Assembly (NCBI RefSeq): GCF_024055795.1
Contig: NZ_JAMXMY010000009.1
Span: 124,001 to 188,000 of the forward strand
Direction: 5' to 3'
DNA from: Actinoallomurus purpureus
GTDB taxonomy: Bacteria; Actinomycetota; Actinomycetes; Streptosporangiales; Streptosporangiaceae
Length of the DNA: 64,000 nt
In this document: piece after piece, positions 60,732-64,000 of the stretch
Layout: each line of letters begins with the position of its first letter
Numbering within the stretch: the stretch's first letter is position 1
Notes under the pieces: model-generated
Databases searched by the model: none
Told to the model about the DNA's origin: nothing
Seen by the model: the letters and a program-made list of their open reading frames with translations, nothing else
Made by a program: the position numbers and the translations under genes

Positions 60732-61176
60732 TCGTTCGCCGACGCGCATCTCGGCGCCCGCTACCCCAGACCGCAGGGTGGCGGGTGCCGAGTAGTTGAC
60801 CAATTGTCGTCGTTGGGGTTCCGGTCAGCGGTCGACTTGTGTGCGGTGGTCAAATCCATCTCGCGCGCTGGCGGAGTCGGGATTGCTCGTCCCGGTCGGC
60901 GCACAGCTGTCCGGCGGTGGCGAACCAGGCGGTCGGCTTTGTATGCCCGCCGCACGCCACGGTCCGAAGACACTGGCCAGTACGGTGCCGGGAGGCGGCC
61001 AACAGCGCGCCGTAGCCGCGTTCGCCGAGGTGGAGATGCTGGGTGGCCATGGGGGAGCATCGCCTCGGTGAGGCTGACCGTGGCGATGATGGCGGCCAGG
61101 CCGCTCACGGCCAGACGCGAGTCTGTACGGAGGCCGGCGTTTTCGAGCTGGATTTCAGGATGCGGGCAGCAACGGT
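60732..61176 (-). pseudogene. Decayed MFS transporter fragment
   Basis: The minus strand from about 61150 reads NAGLRTDSRLAVSGLAAIIA and TVSLTEAMLPH, then after a frameshift LHLGERGYGALLAAS, followed by another shift. These pieces resemble the middle of an MFS permease. No intact frame remains. The rest of the stretch shows nothing recognisable. Confidence 0.4.
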
Positions 61177-61597
61177 ATGGCGGAGGCGCTCCCACCGGAC
61201 ATCCTTGCCGACCTGCGGCTGCTGGTACGCCCGGACACGGTGCTGCGTTGGCACCGTGATCTGATCGGACGTCGGCACGCCGCCCGGTCCAGGCCCAAGC
61301 GGCCGGGCCGGCCGCCGACTGTGCGTTCCATCCGTGTTTTGGTGCTGCGGCCTGGTCCGGGAGAACCCTGGGTCGGGCTACCGCCGCGTGCACGGTGAAC
61401 TCCTCGTGCTCGGGGTGAAGGTGGCCGCCTCGACCGTGGGGGAGATCCTCAAGGACGCCGGTATCGATCCGGCACCCAAACGCGTCTCCAGCACGTGGGC
61501 CGCCTTCCTCCGCTCACAAGCAGACACCTTGCTGGCGTGCGACTTCTTCGAAACGCGGCCCCGGCCCGCAGCCGTCGCGCTCTTCGCACCGGGCTGA
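61177..61597 (+). mobile_element. Transposase remnant (integrase-core family), frameshifted
   Basis: The first frame reads MAEALPPDILADLRLLVRPD, TVLRWHRDLIGRRH and RPKRPGRPPTVRSIRVLVLR to a stop at 61398. The following frame continues VRENPGSGYRRVHGELLVLG, ILKDAGIDPAPKR and AFLRSQADTLLACDFFET before ending. It is homologous to the transposases at 1-635 and 49542-49950. The catalytic domain is cut off and the gene is frameshifted. Confidence 0.8.
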
Positions 61598-61656
61598 TGA
61601 GCACGACGGCTGCGGCTGCCGAATCAGAGATGTGGTGTGGTGTCTGGTGACGGTGG

Positions 61657-62643
61657 TTACGCGCGCACTGCGGCGAGCGACAGTTCCCACAGGCGGTCGG
61701 CGGCGTCCGGGTCGAGCGCGTACGGGGCTACGCCGCCGGGGGAGGATCCCACGGCCTCAGGCGTCAGCGTCTCCGCCTCGTTGTTGTCCTCGAAGTAGCG
61801 GCCGCCGATGCCCTCCAGCTGGGGGGAGGTCGCGACCAGCACGCTCGTCGCGGCGCCCTGGGCGATCGTCTTGAACCGGAACGGCGCGCCTTGGATCGAG
61901 CCGAGTTCCCCGGCCGCCTCGGCGGCGCGCAGCTGTGCGGCTTGTTCCGGATCCATGTAGCGAGACAGGTTCGTCGACATGATCACGCCGGGGTGGACGG
62001 CGTTGGCGGTGATCCCGTCGGTGGCCCAGCGGCTGGTCGCTCCGACCGCGAAGAGAACGTTGGCGGTCTTGGACTGCCCGTAGGCGAGCCACGGGTTGTA
62101 GGGGCGGGAGGTGAAGTTGATGTCGTCGAACTCGACGGGCGAGGCGTGGTGGCCGCGGGAGCTCAGCGAAACGATCCGCGCGTTGCCGGCCGCCGCGAGC
62201 GCGTCGTGGAGGCCGAGTGCGAGCGCGAAGTGGCCGAGGTGGTTGGAGGCGAACTGGAGTTCCCAGCCGTCCGGTGTGCGCTCGAGTGTGGGCAGTGCCA
62301 TCACGCCGGCGTTGTTGACGAGGATGTGCAGGGGCCCGGTCCAGGCACTCGTGAAGGCGGCGATCGACGTCTTGTCTGCGAGGTCGAGCCGGCCGACATG
62401 GACGGCGTCGTTTCCGGTCGCCTTGCGGATGCCGGTCGCGGTGCGCTCGCCGGCGTCCGTGTCGCGGACCGCGAGGGTGACCGAGGCGCCGACGCTGGCG
62501 AGGGCGCGCGCGGTCTCGGCGCCGAGACCCGAGGAGGCGCCGGTGACGACTGCGTGCTTGCCGGTGAGGTCGACGCCTTCGATGACCTCGGCGGCCGTCG
62601 ACTCCTCTCCGAACGGGGTGTGGATGCGCGGTGTGGTTGTCAT
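61657..62643 (-). CDS. SDR family oxidoreductase (retinol-dehydrogenase-like)
   Basis: A 328-residue SDR of the longer type: N-terminal FGEESTAAEVIEGVDLTGKH, nucleotide-binding TGASSGLGAETARAL, ILVNNAGVM, catalytic Ser in IVSLSSRGHH and YGQSKTAN as YxxxK. The start at 62643 (MTTTPRIHTPFG) matches the usual family N terminus; an ATG at 62661 is also possible. The substrate is unknown. Confidence 0.87.
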   Translation of the reverse strand: MTTTPRIHTPFGEESTAAEVIEGVDLTGKHAVVTGASSGLGAETARALASVGASVTLAVRDTDAGERTATGIRKATGNDAVHVGRLDLADKTSIAAFTSAWTGPLHILVNNAGVMALPTLERTPDGWELQFASNHLGHFALALGLHDALAAAGNARIVSLSSRGHHASPVEFDDINFTSRPYNPWLAYGQSKTANVLFAVGATSRWATDGITANAVHPGVIMSTNLSRYMDPEQAAQLRAAEAAGELGSIQGAPFRFKTIAQGAATSVLVATSPQLEGIGGRYFEDNNEAETLTPEAVGSSPGGVAPYALDPDAADRLWELSLAAVRA

Positions 62644-62742
62644 TACCTCTGTCCTAGTCATTAGTCGGTTGCTTTTCCCTCATCTGAACAGGTGAGGGAG
62701 TCGGTCCGGCGGACCAGTGCAGGTGTCAGGGGACGGGGAGGC

Positions 62743-63321
62743 TCACGCCTGGTGCTCGAGTGCGGCCCGCTGCCGGGCCACCGTGTCGGCGCCCTCGTGC
62801 CAGATGTTGAGGATGCCGGTGGCCAGGGCGATGCGTTCGGTGGACTCGGCCAGCGCGGCGGCGTGGTGCACACTGCTGTTGCCCCCGAGCCAGATCGCGC
62901 CGAAGCCGAGATCTTCCAGCTCGGCTGCCGCGTGTCGCCGCTGTTCTTGAAGTACCGGGTCTTCGGAGCGCAGTTCGTGGCTGAAGATTCCGAAGCCGAG
63001 CACCCAGCCGATGTTCGAGGCGAAGACGAACATGAGCATTGCCCCGAGCTCCACCAGGAGCGATCCGATCAGGACGGGTCGGCGTCCGACGTGGTCGGAC
63101 AGGGAACCGGCGACCAGGAGAGCCGCCAGCAGGCCCAGCGCGTAGGACGCGAAGGCGACCGTCAGCATCCAGGCCGGGAAGCGCCACTGCTGCTCGAAGA
63201 CGACCAGCAGCGGCGTGGGCGCGCCCGCGGCCACATAGAGCGCCGCGAAGACGGCGCCCGACGCGGCGAACGCAGTGGAAGGAGCAAGCAGCCTCCGGGC
63301 CCGGGCAGGCTCGGTGCTCAC
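62743..63321 (-). pseudogene. In-frame chimera of an MFS N terminus and an LLM oxidoreductase N terminus
   Basis: From a GTG at 63321 the frame starts VSTEPARARRLLAPSTAFAA and spans three MFS-like helices with the loop GSLSDHVGRRPVLIG. It then switches, after ASNIGWVL, to LGFGIFSHELRSEDPV, AAAELEDLGFGAIWLGG and ALATGILNIWHEGAD, the beginning of a luciferase-like oxidoreductase. It stops at 62743 after 192 residues. Both partners are incomplete, so this is most likely a deletion fusion. Confidence 0.65.
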
Positions 63322-63392
63322 AGGGACCGGGCTGCGGTCAAGTGTTGATTCGATGACGCGGAACACCTCGAAGCCCCCTAAGGCCAGGATCT

Positions 63393-63449
63393 GTGCGTTA
63401 CGGGCAGCGTAGACCCAGGGGAGGGTTATTGCCAAATCCCGTGCGTTAC
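63393..63449. repeat. Direct repeat in the tetR upstream region
   Basis: GTGCGTTAC occurs at 63393-63401 and 63441-63449, both between the MFS-LLM chimera and the TetR gene. The spacing of 48 bases would put the two copies on the same DNA face region; they may be regulator half-sites. Evidence is limited to the repetition. Confidence 0.3.
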
Positions 63450-63459
63450 CTTGGGGTCC

Positions 63460-64000
63460 ATGACTGCAGAATCGTCCCCGCGGCGCCGCACCGGCGGCCG
63501 CAGCGCCGCTGTGCTCGCGTCCATCAAGAAGGCCGTCGAGGAACTGATCGCCGAACGAGGCAGCGATGCCATCACCGTCCCGATGGTCGCGGAGCGGGCC
63601 GGGGTGAATCACTCCAGCATCTACCGGCGATGGGGTGATGCGCGGACCATGATCAACGACCTGGCGACCTATCGGCTGGACCCCGAGCGCGGCCTTCCCG
63701 ACACCGGGGATGTGCGGGCTGACCTGACTGCATGGGCGCAGGAGCTGATCAGCCACTACAGCGTCCCGGTGAACGCTGCCATCCTTCGGGGCGGGGCCGC
63801 CGCAGCGGGAGAGAGTGAATCGGACTGCCTGCGCGACCGGCGGGCGGAGGCGGCTGCCTTCGCCTCCCGGTCCGGCGGCGCCTTCAGTGGTGACGACGTC
63901 ATCGACCGGGTGGTGGCCCCGATCATCTACCGCGTCATCTTCCTGCCCTGGACCCTGTCCGAGGTCGACGTACACGCCTACGTGGACGAACTCTGTGGCC
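63460..64000 (+). CDS. TetR family transcriptional regulator, cut by the right window edge
   Basis: An open frame from the ATG at 63460 to the window end (180 residues visible). The N terminus is basic (SSPRRRTGGRSAAVLASIKK), then the TetR helix-turn-helix with DAITVPMVAERAGVNHSSIY and RRWGDARTMINDLATYR. The C-terminal portion IIYRVIFLPWTLSEVDVHAY matches the TetR_C domain of this subgroup. It is divergent from the MFS-LLM chimera, which suggests it once repressed the MFS gene. Confidence 0.9.
   Translation, partial: MTAESSPRRRTGGRSAAVLASIKKAVEELIAERGSDAITVPMVAERAGVNHSSIYRRWGDARTMINDLATYRLDPERGLPDTGDVRADLTAWAQELISHYSVPVNAAILRGGAAAAGESESDCLRDRRAEAAAFASRSGGAFSGDDVIDRVVAPIIYRVIFLPWTLSEVDVHAYVDELCG

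Noticed and set aside
1..64000. CRISPR array
   Set aside because: No series of regularly spaced identical repeats was seen; repeats found are single pairs or gene duplications.

Overview
The window is high-GC DNA with strong third-position G/C bias, frequent GTG starts and ATGA/GTGA gene overlaps. This points to a filamentous actinomycete; Streptosporangiales is my guess, on gene style only. Most of the window is accessory DNA: a RiPP gene cluster, sugar and amino-acid utilisation operons, remnants of insertion sequences and a recombinase, and many truncated or fused genes.

Layout. 1-985: transposase running off the left edge, then a degenerate tRNA-Lys-like sequence. 986-6626: an SDR, then a LysR regulator divergent from a diaminopropionate ammonia-lyase / carbamoylase / M20 deacylase operon. 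6862-18456: a compact one-strand cluster of thiopeptide type, with two short precursor genes, RRE partner, YcaO cyclodehydratase, azoline dehydrogenase, split LanB dehydratase, second SpaB_C protein (probable pyridine synthase), a 45-codon ORF and an O-methyltransferase. 18583-23464: two halves of a luciferase-like oxidoreductase flanking an SDR/LUD/TetR/MFS cassette. 23836-24924: recombinase remnant and a DUF4189-like protein. 25245-34071: three-gene minus-strand operon for a secreted protein and two giant proteins of unknown function. 34839-39685: small redox, efflux and regulator genes (HbpS-like, MFS/MarR, SRPBCC, aldo-keto reductase/LysR). 39710-49372: alpha-galactosidase, sugar ABC transporter, ROK regulator and beta-mannosidase, which together look like a galactomannan-oligosaccharide utilisation locus. 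49542-51800: IS remnant, then a collapsed second copy of the RiPP cluster with an intact third precursor. 51900-55719: ABC-F protein, several gene fragments, NTF2-like protein. 56119-60731: four-gene envelope operon with His/Met-rich proteins and a small secreted Cys protein. 60732-64000: MFS and IS remnants, an SDR, an MFS-LLM chimera and a partial TetR gene.

The most notable system is the RiPP cluster. Its enzymes match thiopeptide biosynthesis, but the three precursors carry very short variable cores (six or seven residues) between an N-terminal AAS and a conserved C-terminal SC(I/L)KAEFD segment. That suggests small pyridine-centred macrocycles with one thiazole and a conserved follower or tail. 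Each precursor gene is followed by a conserved strong hairpin. Secondary candidates for undescribed biology are the giant-protein operon (25245-34071) and the His/Met-rich envelope operon (56119-60150). All functional calls come from reading the sequence and from knowledge of the families; no database search was run.
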